From NCBI GenBank assembly GCA_947034895.1, contig OX344761.1, forward strand, positions 68,943,839 through 69,007,838: a DNA stretch of 64,000 nucleotides, given 5' to 3'. The position numbers were made by a program, and so were the translations under genes. Every line of letters starts with the position of its first letter. Position 1 is the stretch's first letter. This document shows, piece by piece, positions 21,363 to 34,239 of the stretch. A model generated the notes under the pieces. The model saw only the letters and a program-made list of their open reading frames with translations, was not told the origin of the DNA and did no database searches. The DNA comes from Rhytidiadelphus loreus (lineage: Eukaryota > Streptophyta > Bryopsida > Hypnales > Hylocomiaceae).

Positions 21363-24300
21363 TTGGGTAGGTACAATAATATTAAAATTCTCAATATTTT
21401 AGACAAAATCGATAGAATGTAGTCGATATTATTTTCATATTATCTTAAATAGTGTGATTGTCATCGAACTTTCATCGTACTTTCATTCTATTTTCATTCT
21501 ATTTTATTTTCAATCATCTAATTTTCATCCAATTTTGCCTTGGAATTCACCAAAATGTTGACAATAATTATTCCACATTCATCCAAAATTCACTAGAATT
21601 CATTAATTAGGGGGGGGGCACTATTCATATGAACATGAAATTTAATTTAATTTTTGAAGGACCATTTTCATTGTCTTATGGTCAAATATCATTTCTAAGC
21701 TCAATTTTGCATTTTGTTTTGCATTTAAGTTGTATTTGAGTTTTGATTTAATATTTTTATTACATGACTATGTATTTTGAATAAAATTTCTATTAGTTCT
21801 ACAATAAATTGTAATTTCTATGAATTTTTCAATAATAATTGAAAATAATTTATTAAATATTGAGTATAACAAACACAATTCAATTAGTTTGAAATTTCTT
21901 CAAGAAGTATAAATAGCAATGAAAGAATAGAGTGAAAAAATTTCAATTAAGAATTTTATTTTTATACTTACAATACCATTGGCGATGAACTTCAAATCAA
22001 TTATAATTGTCAAGCTAAATTTAGCCTTGTATAATTAATTGATGAAATTTTGATCATATAAGAGTGAATTTTTTACTATAGATGTTGGTATTTTCACATT
22101 ATTTTAGTAAGAAATTAAAGAAAATTTTTGTGATTTTTTGAAATACAAGGTGTACATATAGTTATATCATGTAAAATAAATAGTAGAATAATATAGAGTT
22201 TAGATCTTAAACAAAGGTTAAAATGAAAAATAACATTTTGTTGTTTAGATTTAAATATCATATTTAACCCCTAAAGGACCAAACTTTATTTTTTAACAAC
22301 ATGGCGATTTTGGGCAACCCACTACAAATGGAATTTTTATTTTTTTTCTTTGAAATTTCCATACAACATGTGTCCAAGGAGTAACTTTAAGGCCCAAACA
22401 ATTTCATAACTTTTGACTACATGATTCAAATGTTATTGCATGATGTGTAATTTTCAATGTTTGGCAGGCAGCCCGAGTAGAAAAAAAACTTCTTTGAAAA
22501 TCACTTTTTAAAGAAATAAAAATTTGAAACTGATTTTCTAAATTTATATATATATGGTAAGCTTTGAATCATTCCATTTTGATTAATGAGATGAAAGTTA
22601 TGAGGAATTTTAGTTTGGGTTAGTTTGTGGGTAGTTATAGAATCTCTACTCTAAAATAAACTTTGAAGTCCTTTATTTAACTCAATTTTAAATATTTTTG
22701 GAAAAAAAATAAAACCATTAGGTTTATATTGTTTATTTCAACATTATAACCATTGGGGTTGGCATTTTTCAATTCCATAAATAAATTGTTAAAAAATTAG
22801 TATTTTAAACATTCTCTACTTCTTTCTACTTACTATTTTTTTCCTATATGTTGTACAATTTCAAGTGATCTGAAAATTTTCAAGCATGTAGCCAACGTGC
22901 ATTGAAAAAGGAATTCAAAGAGTAACAACCATGTTGGACATTTTTTCATACAAATGAGACCTTGTAAAGTGCATCTACCCGTATTTTCATAGGGCTAAAA
23001 AAAAGATTTTTGTCACTTCAAACGTTAATATCTTGCAATCTACACGGTGGAAAATTCTGAACATTTTTTCACATCTTTCTCAAACTAGTGTACTACAAGA
23101 TCCTACAGTTACATGTTTATAAAAATGTTTTTTTCTCTAAAATTTGGTACTTGTCCTACAAATCACAGTTTTGGAGCAGTTTTGGTGAAAACATAGTCTC
23201 TGACGTTTAGGGGTTAAAGAAGAAAATACAAATGATATATACTGTAGTATAGTTTTTACATAATTCAATTCTTCACCCCCCAGGAACTCTTCTCTCATGG
23301 AAGACTCAAAAGGTGTCAAGTTGTGGCTTAAGCTATACATAATTAAAGCAAATTGATAAGAAGATGACTTGCCACCTGCAAGCCAATACTATAAATTGAT
23401 TGTACCACCTGTGCAAACTACTTGACAATTTGCTACACTGCTCACCACTTATGAGCTAGCAAATTTACACAAATTACAATACACCAACAAGACACACAAA
23501 TTGTTTTTTTTTATAAATATTTTTATTGATAATGTCTATATACAAGTTGACTTGACTCTAATTGCAATGGATACATAAGAGAGAGAAAAGAGAAAAATCA
23601 ACTAGACTTAAAGTCAAGTGGGAGTAATAGAAAGACATGTCTATTCATTTAAGTTTCTTCCTATCTACTTGGCCTACTTCAAATCTTTTCATTTAGCCTA
23701 TTTGATATCTAATCTTGTAAATTGTCCTTTTATATCGATTATCAACGGATTTATCATGGTCCAATGGAAATACAATCTATTAGCTACTCCTATTTACACT
23801 AGAAAAAGCGAATAGACAATTGGAAAATTCACGTGACTAGATATACACATATGAAACACATGATGCTCTCAATTGCAATAGTTGATTGGAATTTTGGCCT
23901 CTCCACATCACTTCGTTTAGAATGTTATGAAAATGCATGTTAAGAATATCTAGAATTTACTTTTGACCTCTAATAATATCCACCAAAAATTTATATAGTT
24001 CAATACTCCTTCCCATCCCAAAATGATCTTTTGGTTCCCATTTATTTTTTTCTCCCCAAATGTTGCACTTTGTAATGCTGGAAGAAGAGAAGTGGTAGTA
24101 ATTCTAGTAGTGATTGCAACAGGAATGAATGAAGCAAGTAGAAACTCAAACCTAAGTAGAGATTCAAGTCATGGAAGATCATTTTTAGGACGGAGGGAGT
24201 AATACCAACCATATTCAATTGCTTATTCAATTGATTTTAGGTGCAATTACCTTTGTAACCCTAGTCCGAAATAAACTTGGATTGTTGCAAGTTTATTCTC

Positions 24301-24376
24301 ACCCCATCCTCTCTCCACAAGAAAAACAAATGCAACACACAACGGTGGTACCAGGCCATGATAGTGTGAACACGTC
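21363..24376. other. AT-rich intergenic DNA
   Basis: No credible gene. An AACCCCTAAAGGACCAAA motif near 22267 recurs elsewhere in the window (27670; reverse at 34120). A run of nine G lies at about 21610. Confidence 0.55.
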
Positions 24377-24643
24377 ATGTCCCATTATCATGGGGGAAGC
24401 GATGATGATCAGAAGAAGAAGGTCACGCCCCAGTACCTTTTTTCCTGCAAGACTCAAGCCATGTGCACATGCAGCTCTGCCAAACTAATAACTGATGCAG
24501 CTCTCATTTCTAATCAGTTCTCGTCATCAGCCGAAATTCATGGAACAGGTCCCCGGGAAGACCTCCTCCGCCCCCCGCTGGCCCCCGGACAGAATGATCA
24601 TGGGCAGATTTATGCAACTTACTCCGCAACACATGCCCAGTAA
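24377..24643 (+). CDS. unrecognised 88-codon GC-rich frame
   Basis: An ATG at 24377 opens an 88-residue frame in an island of higher GC than its surroundings. It ends in TAA, and the bases just before (CCCA|GTAAGT at 24640) make a consensus splice donor, so it could instead be a first exon. The protein begins MSHYHGGSDDDQKKK and has a proline-rich PLAPG segment. I recognise no domain, and no continuation exon was found. Confidence 0.3.
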   Translation: MSHYHGGSDDDQKKKVTPQYLFSCKTQAMCTCSSAKLITDAALISNQFSSSAEIHGTGPREDLLRPPLAPGQNDHGQIYATYSATHAQ

Positions 24644-24779
24644 GTTAGCGGGTACTGCAATCACTTGCAGGTAGTTGCGACAGAATCAGTGGAATGATAT
24701 GGCAATAGAACTTAAGCTTAGACACTGTTGAAGGCGGGGAATCCGATATCACCACTAGATGATGGTCATCTATGGAAAG

Positions 24780-24905
24780 AAGGGCGAACATCTTTTACAT
24801 CTAATATGCTAAATGGAAAGAAGGGAGAACATCTTTTATGTCGAATATAGAAAATGGAAAGACTGAGAGGGGCAAACATCTTTTTATATCTAATATGGAA
24901 AATCT
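24780..24905. repeat. short tandem repeat (~41-47 bp, three units)
   Basis: (G/A)AACATCTTTTxxxTC(T/G)AATAT(G/A) recurs at about 24786, 24827 and 24873, linked by AAATGGAAAG. Noncoding. Confidence 0.6.
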
Positions 24906-25129
24906 TAAGTACAAAATCAAAGTATTGGAAGACCAAAGAAATATTGACGGTGGAATGATGGGTTGGTTAGTGTAGAAATCATTCTTTTGGGTACAATGAG
25001 AATCATTTGTTGAACCCCTCAAAACTGCCATTTCTAGTGCAAAGAGCAAAAAAACAAATTTAATGATATTTGTTTCTCTCTCGCATATCTAACTATAGGA
25101 TGCAATAAAATAGTATGAGAATGTGTGGG

Positions 25130-25620
25130 AAAGATCTTAAACACTTTGACTGCATAGATTGCAAGATAAATGCGTTCAAAGTGAAGAAATCATGTTTTTG
25201 GGCATTGTGGCAAACTAGTTTATGAGACTTTGAATCTTCTTAGCTTGAATTTTTTTTAGTATAGATTTTGAATTAAGAAAAAATTATCATGAAGAATTGA
25301 GTTGAAAATACAAAAAAAAAAATGGTTAAGAAAATCACGTGATTTTCATTCTTTAAAAAAATGCTAAGTAGAAGAAGATACGTGATAGAGGAAAAAAAAC
25401 TACACCATTGATAGCTCGAAGATGGATTAAAACACACAAATTCCAGTGGTGAAATTTTTAAACAATCAAAGTTAACCTTGTGGAACTTTTTATTTTGAAG
25501 AAATGTGAAAATTGAGCTTGAAGATGAATGCTATATGTTATATTTTCAAAAAGATGCTCTAATTGCTCGCAAAACAAGAGTGCTCCATAACTTTCACATC
25601 ACAAAGAAACCTGCCCAAAA
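25130..25620 (+). repeat. dispersed repeat family 2, copy 1
   Basis: Colinear with 37495-37970 over about 480 bp: shared blocks include CATAGATTGCAA, TTGAATCTT, GAGTTGA, GTTAAGAAAAT, GCTAAGTAGAA, a TGATAGCTC(G/T)AAGATGGA block, GTGAAAATTGAG and GCAAAACAAGA-like ends. The copies are diverged but clearly homologous and in the same orientation. Probable old interspersed element without coding capacity. Confidence 0.65.
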
Positions 25621-25726
25621 TCCATTTTGTCCCTTGAGGGGACATTTGGACTTTAGGGATTAAAAAAACAAGAGCATCTACAAGACCTCCCCTTTTCACA
25701 TGAAATTTCAAAGATGAACATTTGCA

Positions 25727-26015
25727 CATAAGGGGGGATTTGAGGCCTCCAAGAGCCCGTTTCAGGGCTGTTCCCCGCAGTGAAGGACAGCCCAGCTGTC
25801 GAAAAAAAAATTTCAAAAAAAAAAAAAAAAAAAATTTTTTTTTTTAAATTCTTGAAATGATAAAAGAAGCTGAAAAAAAAAAAAAAAAATCGGAAATGAC
25901 GTGGTCGCCTCTCGACCACGTAGGATGGTGAGGTGGCAGGCCAACTGCCCCGTTCCCTGCATTCTCGCAGCAGGGGAACTCGCAGTCTCCCGGAGGCCTC
26001 AAAAATCACCTTATG
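25727..26015. mobile_element. MITE-like foldback element 1
   Basis: About 289 bp. The left end CATAAGG...GATTTGAGGCCTCC and the right end GGAGGCCTCAAAAATC...CCTTATG are imperfect inverted repeats of ~24 bp. The interior is GC-rich near both ends with a long A/T-tract core, and contains TTCTTGAAATGA followed by A-runs, which is also present in the second element at 40795-41079. A hairpin GTGGTCGCCTCTCGACCAC lies near 25900. No target duplication could be defined. Confidence 0.6.
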
Positions 26016-28074
26016 CTTTTGTCTTATATAGAAGGATTTTTTTGTTAATCCATTGAACATTTAGTATCCGCAATGATGTTACAAGATGAATGGAAATCAT
26101 TTTTTGTAGAGTTCACTAGGACTTGGAGGAATGGGCACATTGATGAACCCACTCATTATATCATGTGTATTTTGCACTAGTGAAACAACCCTTGAGAAGA
26201 CCCATATGTCATCTAAGTTTACGATGTGGATCTTCTTGTGTCTCATTTTGTTTCCCTAGTCTACACATATTAGACCATGCTTCTTTTAGTTGATGTGCAT
26301 ATATGCTTTGGGTTCTTTTTTCATAACATATTTTGTAATTATTTTAAGTTCAATTCTTTCATTGGTTTTTGCACCAATGTACATTACCAACATCAACAAC
26401 AAAAAAGGGCATTAAAATGACACATTTTGAGGAGGAAAAGGAATCAAAGCTAGTAAATCTTCTTGCATAAGTCTTATGTGGATATAAAACAATATTAACA
26501 TTAGTTATAGTTTTAGTCACAATCATCTCAATAATGTACTAGTATAAATGCAAATATATAATAATGATATTTGGTTCCTCTCTAATGGGGTTGAGGACAT
26601 AGATTTGTCCTATTAGTGAAGTTGCAAATTTTTTGCCACTATAAACTTTTAGTTTTGTGAAAACTTAGTACAATAGAATAATGTTTCAACTTGCATTGAT
26701 TTAAAATAATGTGGTTTTGATAAATTAGTGTCACTTGCACTAATAGAATAAGTCAATGTAACCCATTGCATAGTATTTAGGGACGCTTAATGTAGCTTCG
26801 ATAGGTTGGTGAATACAAAAAGAAGAATGCATAGGGTTTGTTTATCAATTTTTCAAATAAAATGGAAGTAAGTACCGGCTAGTTACATGTTGTTTAGCTT
26901 GCCACATCTTGTTTAGAACCACTGGTTAGTTAGTCAATGGAATTTGGGAAAAAAAATCAGTTGCAGTTTGAAAACATTGAAAAAAATGGTGAAAAGATCT
27001 ATATAATTTCTATTTAGATAAAAACAAAAAAACTAGACTCTGTACTTTAAACTCGACTTTAAAAATTGGTTCAATATTGGAATTGAAGGAAAATAGGTGG
27101 TAAAACTCAAAAAATATTCCAAATGTTGGTGACATGGTGAAGAGTGACAACTATTCAAACTTTTGATTTTTTATTTCTTTCATATTGATAAGATTGTTGG
27201 ATGGGGAACCTAAATGAAGTATTGCATCTAAAACTGACCTTATGGAAGTCAACTTTTCCTTTCGAATGGAAAATGAACAAGGAGAATATCCAAAATAGTG
27301 AGTAGATGAAGAAGAAGAAGAAGATGGAGTTGGGATCATTTTGGATAATGAATGGGTTCATTCATGATCATTTGGAGGCAACATGACTTTCTAAGAGGGT
27401 CATTTTGGGTCATTTTTCGTCAACCTAACACTCATGGTCTGGGGCAACATTTTTATAATATAAATAAATTTTCTTCAGAGGGATTTTGGATTCACTTCTA
27501 AGTTCCAATTATAGACTCTTAGAAGTTTCACCTTTGAAAATTTATAATTATTTCACTCTACATCCAAATTTTTGTGCAACCACTTGCATGTTGCATAATG
27601 TAAATATATCCACTACACACACTTTGAGGATTGTTGACCTATTTGCAACTCATCTATGAATAAACTTTAACCCCAAAGGACCAAGTGTTTGTTCAATGGA
27701 CACTTAGAAACTCTCAAGTAGAGTCATCCAAGATCAATTTTTAATAGATGTTCTCAAAATTTTAACACAAAATGGGGACATTCAACCCCTTCATGGGATT
27801 TTTCAAAAACTGAATACCAAATCACAAGTTATGCTACCCAAATTTTTTTTGGCAATTTTGACAATTTTGGCATCTTTTGCTAAATTTCTCACCTACTTAT
27901 GAAATTTGGCATGTAGATAACTAGCATGATATACTACATAATTGTTTAAAAGCACTACATTTAGTATAGTAACCTCATTTAAAGAAGAGACAAACTCTAC
28001 TAACCCAACTAGACAAGTTTGATAAATGAGAGCTTTCTCTTCTAACTTCAAACACTATTATCTTAAAATTCATG
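26016..28074. other. AT-rich intergenic DNA
   Basis: No believable coding frame. A (GAA)n-like purine run occurs near 27308-27325 and another CCCCAAAGGACCAA motif near 27672. Confidence 0.55.
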
Positions 28075-28290
28075 GTCTAAGTTTCAAAACCAAGCTAACT
28101 TGTTTCCTTGTTGACATTGACCAACAAGTTTCAAAACCAAGCAACCTTGTTTCCTCATTGACGTCTCAACAATAAGTTTTCGAAACCAAGTTAAACTTCT
28201 CGTTTCCTCATCAACGTTGACTGATAAGTTTTGAAACCAAGTTAACTTCTCGTTTCCTCATTGACGTTGAACGACAAGTTTCAAAATCAC
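28075..28290. repeat. ~50-bp tandem repeat
   Basis: AAGTTT(T)C(A/G)AAACCAAG recurs with anchors at 28081, 28128, 28176, 28228 and 28278 (spacing 47-52). Each is followed by a (C)TTGTTTCCT-ATTGACGTTGA-like block. Units become more similar to the right. Confidence 0.8.
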
Positions 28291-28539
28291 AGTAAACCAA
28301 GCCGTCCCCACCGCAGCACCCAGTCGTGAAAAAAAAACAGATCCCATTCTCTTTCAGTTGTTGGATGGTTTCAGTCTATGCTTGTATAATACTCTTCCTT
28401 TGACTGCATCCAAAAGATCTCCCCACCTGTCATTCTCTTCAAAGTTTTGGGTTCTCTCTCTCACTCATGTAAATAATAAGTTATGAAGCTTTATATCCGC
28501 GCGCGCGCAAGCTTGTAACATCAACGTCAAAGTTATTAC

Positions 28540-28770
28540 AGTAACAGGCCACCACCATCAAAAAAACCAACCCAATTGTAAAGGAAGGGACAAGTATGTG
28601 AATCTGTCCAAAGCAGGTAACACACACACACACAGTATAAGTGATGAAGCCAACGTCGCTGCTGCTTTGTATTAATCTCATGTGCGACAAAGTGTGGTGA
28701 AATGTCGAGTTCGACACCGGCCACAGCTTTGGCACATTCATTGACCACGTTGACAGGTTCCTAACTGAAT
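28540..28770 (-). other. coding-like GC-richer fragment, unknown
   Basis: A short minus-strand stretch reads in one frame as NVVNECAKAVAGVELDIS followed by PHFVAHEINT. This is more protein-like in composition than the surrounding DNA, but start and splice sites are not evident and I do not recognise the family. A (CA)n run at 28620-28635 and a (CG)n run at 28500-28507 flank it. Confidence 0.25.
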
Positions 28771-28825
28771 TCACATCACCTTGATGCCCAAAACTTGCGG
28801 AAATCGCAGTGGAAATTAATGCTAA

Positions 28826-28901
28826 CTCTGTTTGTGAAAAAGACCCGTGTTTCTTTTGTAAAATACAAAGGAAACATCGGGTCTTTTTTTAAGAAACAGA
28901 G
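28826..28901. other. 76-nt long hairpin
   Basis: CTCTGTTT...AAAAGACCCG.GTTTC.TTTGTA, then loop AAA, then TACAAA.GAAAC..CGGGTCTTTT...AAACAGAG. Nearly the whole 76 nt folds on itself with only small internal loops. It could be a microRNA-type precursor or a tiny foldback transposon. No TA-type duplication was evident. Confidence 0.65.
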
Positions 28902-31900
28902 GCACATTTTGGGCAGAAATTGTCAAAAAATATCACTTCTTAGGGTAGTGAGGAAAAAATAGTTTCTTGTTTTATTCAGCAATAGATCGTTTTTGGCATT
29001 CATAGTCTTGCGTAGGAGTGAAGCCTTAGAGTTGAAACTCCTAATGTATACTCAGCGAGGACAATGGAAATGTAAGGCAAACTTTTTTTATGTTTATATT
29101 ATAGTGTAGAACATCATGGTGTAAAACTAATTTCTTTGTTGTTCTATAATTAGAAAATTAGTAGATTGTAGTAATGTTATGCCCGAAGTTCAAATGGCTA
29201 TAAATTGCACAATTTTTAAGGATTTAAATTTTTTTCAAATTGGATTAGAAACTATATTTAATAAGATTTATTTCATTAGTTGGACTCAAATCCAAAAAAA
29301 ATACCATTTTAAAAGGCTAAAATTTAGATCAAGACTAAAAGAAGTAGGCATTGCCAAATACAACCACTAGAAAAACATCTTTTGTGATCAATGGGTTTAG
29401 AATCTTCTATATATTTTTTATGCAGTTCCTCAATGAGGGTCTTTCCACCACCAAGTGATAGATAAACGCTCAAAGAAATCTCAATTTTTTTGGGATGAAA
29501 ATCATCTATTTTTTTAGTGAGATCAAGGCCTATTTTACCATTCATCAATCACTTTATGATTGCATTGGCATTTTAGGGTTAATTAATGTAGCAAAGGTAT
29601 GTAGATTTGGTGCACTCCATATTGACCTTAAGGACATGAGGTGGGATCCTAAATTAATAAGCCTTTATTTACTCCAACCTAATCAAATGGTTATTTCTAT
29701 CTCTTAATCTCATTAACGATTCATTTTAGTTTTCATGCATTCATAAAAAGTGACCTGGTAGATTGAGTTGCAATTAGCCTTGTATGAAGTGGATTTTGGT
29801 GTGGATCTTCACCAAATGGAATTTTAATTGGTCTCAAAAAGAGATTGAAATTTTTCTTCATAATCTTGTAAATGTTTTACTAGTGCACTTGCTATGTGCA
29901 CCTATGTGGTGTAGATAGTTGAATTGATCTGTAAAGATTCTTCATTCATATTGGTCTTTGTAACAAACTTAGGAAAGTTAGTTTTTTTCCTTTCGTGTAG
30001 GAATGGACAAGGATCTTTATGTCAGTTTCATTATGTTGGCAATATTTCATGCCTCATTTGACATTTACATTAGCTTGTTGTGCCCATAAATATGCATATT
30101 GCATTTCATCTACAACATTGTGCATCACTAAACTAAAATTTTCACTCATCCCTCCCTAAATCATTTCATCTCCTTCCTTCCTTTGTAGAGGGCTCACTAT
30201 GCCATTTTTCATGTTTAGAGGCTCAAACCTACTTCAAGATACTTGTCCACAAAATGCCAAGGCTAAAATCTTCATCTATATTAATTATTTAACAAATCCA
30301 ATTAAAAGACCCTTTGCTTAATTTGTTCAAATACATCTTCATTTCTAAAATTTTAGAGTGAATATCATAACTAATTGCAAGATCAATATAGACTTTTCTA
30401 GGTCCTTCCTAAAGGTGAAGTTTTTGTCTTTCAATATTTTGAAAAAAAAGTATGTCCTACAACTTGTGTGTTTTAGTCAATATGTTGGAAAATGTTTTGG
30501 GAATGTATGTAAAAAAATTTAATAAAAAAAACTTTCCTATTCATCTTTTATAAAATAATAAAGTAAATGGTGGTACTCAATGAAAGAGAAAACCAAACTA
30601 CTGATAAATTTTACAAAAAATTGAAAATTGTTAATCCTAATGGTGAAAAATAATATTCTAGTAAACAATTGATATCTTTCTTTTCTTTTTATTTGAATTT
30701 TTAAAAAATTGAGTGCAAGAGATTACTTTTATTATATATCTTTTCTACATTCATTGCCTACAAAATAAAACTCTTCATAAATTTCACTTTGTTATTGAAA
30801 TGGAAGGATTTTAATGTTTTTGAGTAGGTATCAATCTACACTCAATCTCCAAAGAGTAATCAAACCTTTTGGCTTAGAATATATTTTTGTGTTGCCTCTT
30901 TCAACATTGAAATTGAAAAAATCTTTATAACTTTTGCAATATTTATTTAAACAACATTAAACAAAGCTTCACATGTAGATTAGGACAATCAACATTCTAT
31001 ATGAATTCAGCATAGTTGAAGTCACCTTTTTCTAAAAAAGATATTTTGTAGTATTGGCAAGTGAAAATAATGGATATTAAAAATAAAAATAATTTTTTCA
31101 AATGTGGTATGTAATTTCACTACGATTTTTCAAAGTGCCAACTCCCTAAACCACTAAAACTGTCATATGGGTGGATCCTAAATTGAAATTTGCAAAAGTC
31201 AATAGTTAGTGAATCAGAGTTAAATATGTGTCAGAGAATTAGAGGTAAGCATTTGAAGGACACATTAACTAAAGTTTAGGGACACATTTAGTGGTAGTCT
31301 AGGGTACAAGAATGATAATAGGGACGCTTTTGGGTGCCCTCACTTTATTCTTGATTCACAATGGTTGGTGTTAGTATGTGTTGACATTCAACTTCACAAA
31401 AATGTTACACTAAATAGTGAAATCAAGTTGCCCCTCACTAATTTCTCAACATTCAACACTATATAAATATTTATTGTTCCTATACAATAACACACTACTT
31501 TTGGGTTGGGTGTTGTTGTAATTGGGACTCACAAACCTCCATGCCTGTACAAATGGGAATATCCATAGAAATATCTATTGACTTTGATGGCTTGTAAAGT
31601 AACTTTCTTAGGTTTCTTTCTTGTGAAGCCACGTAATTATTCAGGCAACCTAATTCCACTATTTAGTATGGTGTTCTTCACTTTCTGTTTCAATGTCCCC
31701 AAGGAAGTAATATACTACCTTATTGTGATTCCTACTGCCTCTTTTAATTACCTTTCTTTCAATGCAGTTGATCAATGCTTTGGGAATGCACAATAAGTGG
31801 CCCATTTTTTTCTTTTTTCTTTTTCTTTTTTTTTCTTTTTCCTTTTTTGGGGGGCCTATTTCCGGTGTACAATTACATGAATCATTCAAGCAATTTGGAC

Positions 31901-32210
31901 ACATGTGCCCGAAATGTAGTGTTGTATACGTGCAAGGACATTATCATTGGCAACTATATGATTGTTTTTAAAGGGGACTGCACCGTTGCATAAAAGTGTA
32001 ACTGTGTTGAAAAAAGAAAAAGAAAAAAAAGAAAGTCCATACCTACAGAACCAACATACACAAGATTTATAACTGATTCTTTTCTTAAGTACAACCCCTG
32101 GAAGGACACTGAATGAGGACCTTTAATTTGTGTCCTTTACTGTGGATGGTCAACTGCTGGGCTTTGTGCATATTGAAGAATGGATGCTATGGGTGTGCAA
32201 CTATATTGAT
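28902..32210. other. AT-rich intergenic DNA
   Basis: No recognisable gene or repeat with clear borders. A long pyrimidine tract lies at 31807-31850. Confidence 0.55.
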
Positions 32211-32214
32211 GCTA

Positions 32215-32490
32215 TAGTAAAGTGGGTACCCCCAAACTACCACTTTTTGCTTTAGTGCCTAGTTATTATTATTAGATCAGACAAATTTTCATATTTTCTT
32301 GTTGGCACTTGAGAGGAGGTTCCAACAAACCAGAGAACATGGCATTTGGATACATAATGCAAAAGTTCTGAAGGAATAAAGTTTGGTTCGATCGTTCTAA
32401 AATAGTTTCTTTTACATAGGTACATAATTGACTTGGGAGATGTACAGAGAGTGAAGACGGCGGTTTAGGGTCTGTGGCGCATTTTGGAAA
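32215..32490 (+). repeat. inverted repeat pair, left arm
   Basis: Matches the reverse complement of 34240-34520 over ~270 bp. Shared blocks include GCCTAGTTA-TATTATTAGAT, TTGTTGGCAC, GGAGGTTCCAACA, AAAGTTTGGTTC, TAAAATAGTTTCTT, TAGGTACATAATTGA, GGAGATGTACA and GGCGGTTTAGGGTC. A family-1 dispersed repeat follows immediately. Confidence 0.8.
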
Positions 32491-32519
32491 TTTCCATTGT
32501 AATTACTACAATGTTCTGC

Positions 32520-32780
32520 TCTACGATGTATTTCTATTTAGAAATTTTCAGATTTTTTAAATATGTTTTGTATTTGAAATGAATTTTCTTCATTTTTTCT
32601 TTAAGAATTCGTAGTAATTTGAATTTTTCACAAAAAAATTTGAAAATTTTATGACATATATTAGACATGTGATTTCATCTCTGAAAAATAAAAGTAAAAA
32701 AAATTCACTCATAAATAGCAAAGAAATGGAGAATACAATGAGAAATACTTTCAAGTTTGACTACATGGTTGTAGGCTCTG
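32520..32780 (+). repeat. dispersed AT-rich repeat family 1, copy 2
   Basis: Best-preserved member with 60070-60290. Carries GAATTTTCTTCATTTTTTC, TTCACAAAA, GAAAATTTTATGA, GACATGTGATTTCATCTCTG and AAAAATAAA in order. It ends at a perfect 28-bp palindrome. Confidence 0.6.
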
Positions 32781-32807
32781 TCTTTTAGGGGTTAACCCCT
32801 AAAAGAC
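32780..32807. repeat. perfect 28-bp palindrome
   Basis: GTCTTTTAGGGGTT followed exactly by its reverse complement. Half of it, CCCCTAAA(A)GGAC-like, recurs singly at about 22270, 27675, 34120 (reversed), 35692 and 39748, so the palindrome may mark a head-to-head junction of two repeat ends. Confidence 0.85.
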
Positions 32808-33119
32808 TAAGGTGATTTGAGCATAGCTATTGCTTTCTTGACTAGCTCTTGTAACAAGTATGATTCCCTATTTGTGTGGAATAATTTTGATGATTGCTAC
32901 CATTGAAATGAAAGAAGACTTCTGTAGCTTTCCTACGGAAAAAAGATCGATGAAATCACATAATTTTTGAGAAAACACTATTGTTGACAAGATTAATGAA
33001 AGATATTAAGATACTTTGTACATATGCTGAAATTAGAATGATCTAAAGAACTCCAAACACTTTGATTTTTTCCCACAAGTATATGTCATTATGATTTTGA
33101 TGTTTTTTTTTTAAAATCA

Positions 33120-33327
33120 TTGTGAGGTGTGGAAAAAAAAAATGAGGATATGACGTGACAGCCCATAGCACCTTTTCCATTCTCCACAAAATAGCATTGT
33201 TGATCATTTCTTGATTGGATTGCACCAATGGATTTATTGGAAAAAATCGTCTAGGGTCTCATTGTTATTCACATATTGTTGATGAGTTTCACACTTTGAA
33301 TTTTCTACAAATGTAGTTGCAAGATTT
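33120..33327 (+). repeat. direct repeat, unit 1
   Basis: About 205 bp repeated at 33899-34107 with high identity (GGATATGACGTGA, GCCCATAGCACCTTTTCCATTC, TTGATCATTTCTTGAT, GGATTGCACCAATGGATTTA, TTTTCTACAAAT.TAGTTGCAAGA). The stretch between the two copies is unrelated. Confidence 0.85.
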
Positions 33328-33349
33328 TTTTTTAAATCATCACTTCATA

Positions 33350-33380
33350 GTGCATAGTGACAAACTGTGTCACTATGCAC
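33350..33380. other. 13-bp perfect stem hairpin
   Basis: GTGCATAGTGACA, loop AACTG, TGTCACTATGCAC. It begins 20 bp inside the segment that separates the two 205-bp direct repeats and is followed by C/T-rich sequence. Confidence 0.8.
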
Positions 33381-33898
33381 CCAAAAGACCCCCACCTATT
33401 TTTTTTTATTTAAATTTATTTTCCCCAAATCCCTTATTTGATTTTTTTTAATTTTAATTTTATCCCCCACTCCCTTATTTGATTTTTTTTTAAATTCAAA
33501 ATTTTAATTTTGCCCCCCACCCCCCTCCTATTTGTAATTGTGAAGGAAGTGAAGGAGCTGCAAACAATATGGGATATCCTATTATGGATATTTACTTCCT
33601 GTATTTATATTCGTACCCGTACTCATATTATGTACTATATCCCGTATATGTACCCGCCTATATTCGTATCCATATTTGTTTTTTGTATCTGTATCGTATT
33701 CCAAATCGATGGCCTAGATCAATGCTGATTGGACGGCTCAGATTAAATCTCACAAGATCAACAGCTTGTGATTTATTGAGAAATCAACGGCAATTTCAAA
33801 GGTCAACATTTTTTTTTAAAACAATCAACGGCCTGTAAATGTTTTGAAAGACGGGGAACAACTAATGCAATTCAGGTGGCAGACATAACACCATAGAT
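33381..33898. other. segment between direct repeats
   Basis: C- and T-rich degenerate repeats (CCCTTATTTGATTTTTTTT occurs twice near 33429 and 33472), then pyrimidine-rich TATTCGTA/CCCGTA repeats at 33590-33700 and recurring ATCAACGGC at 33782 and 33823. No gene recognised. Confidence 0.45.
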
Positions 33899-34107
33899 AG
33901 TGAGGTGTGGAAAAAAATACAATAGGATATGACGTGATGGCCCATAGCACCTTTTCCATTCTCCCAAAATAGCACAGTTGATCATTTCTTGATCGGATTG
34001 CACCAATGGATTTATTGGAAAAAATTGTCTAGGATCTCATTGTTTTTCACAAATTGTTGATGGGGTCCACATTTTGAATTTTCTACAAATATAGTTGCAA
34101 GAAGCGA
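33899..34107 (+). repeat. direct repeat, unit 2
   Basis: Second copy of 33120-33327. Both copies end at TAGTTGCAAGA, after which the flanks differ. Confidence 0.85.
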
Positions 34108-34239
34108 CTTGGTGGCCTTGTGGTCCTTTAGAGGTTAACCTTATAGTTGGCATGTTTTTTGTAATTTTCAAGATAATACAATCTCTAGATGGACATTATT
34201 GGAGAGCATACAAAGATGAAACAATACAAGATGCACAAG

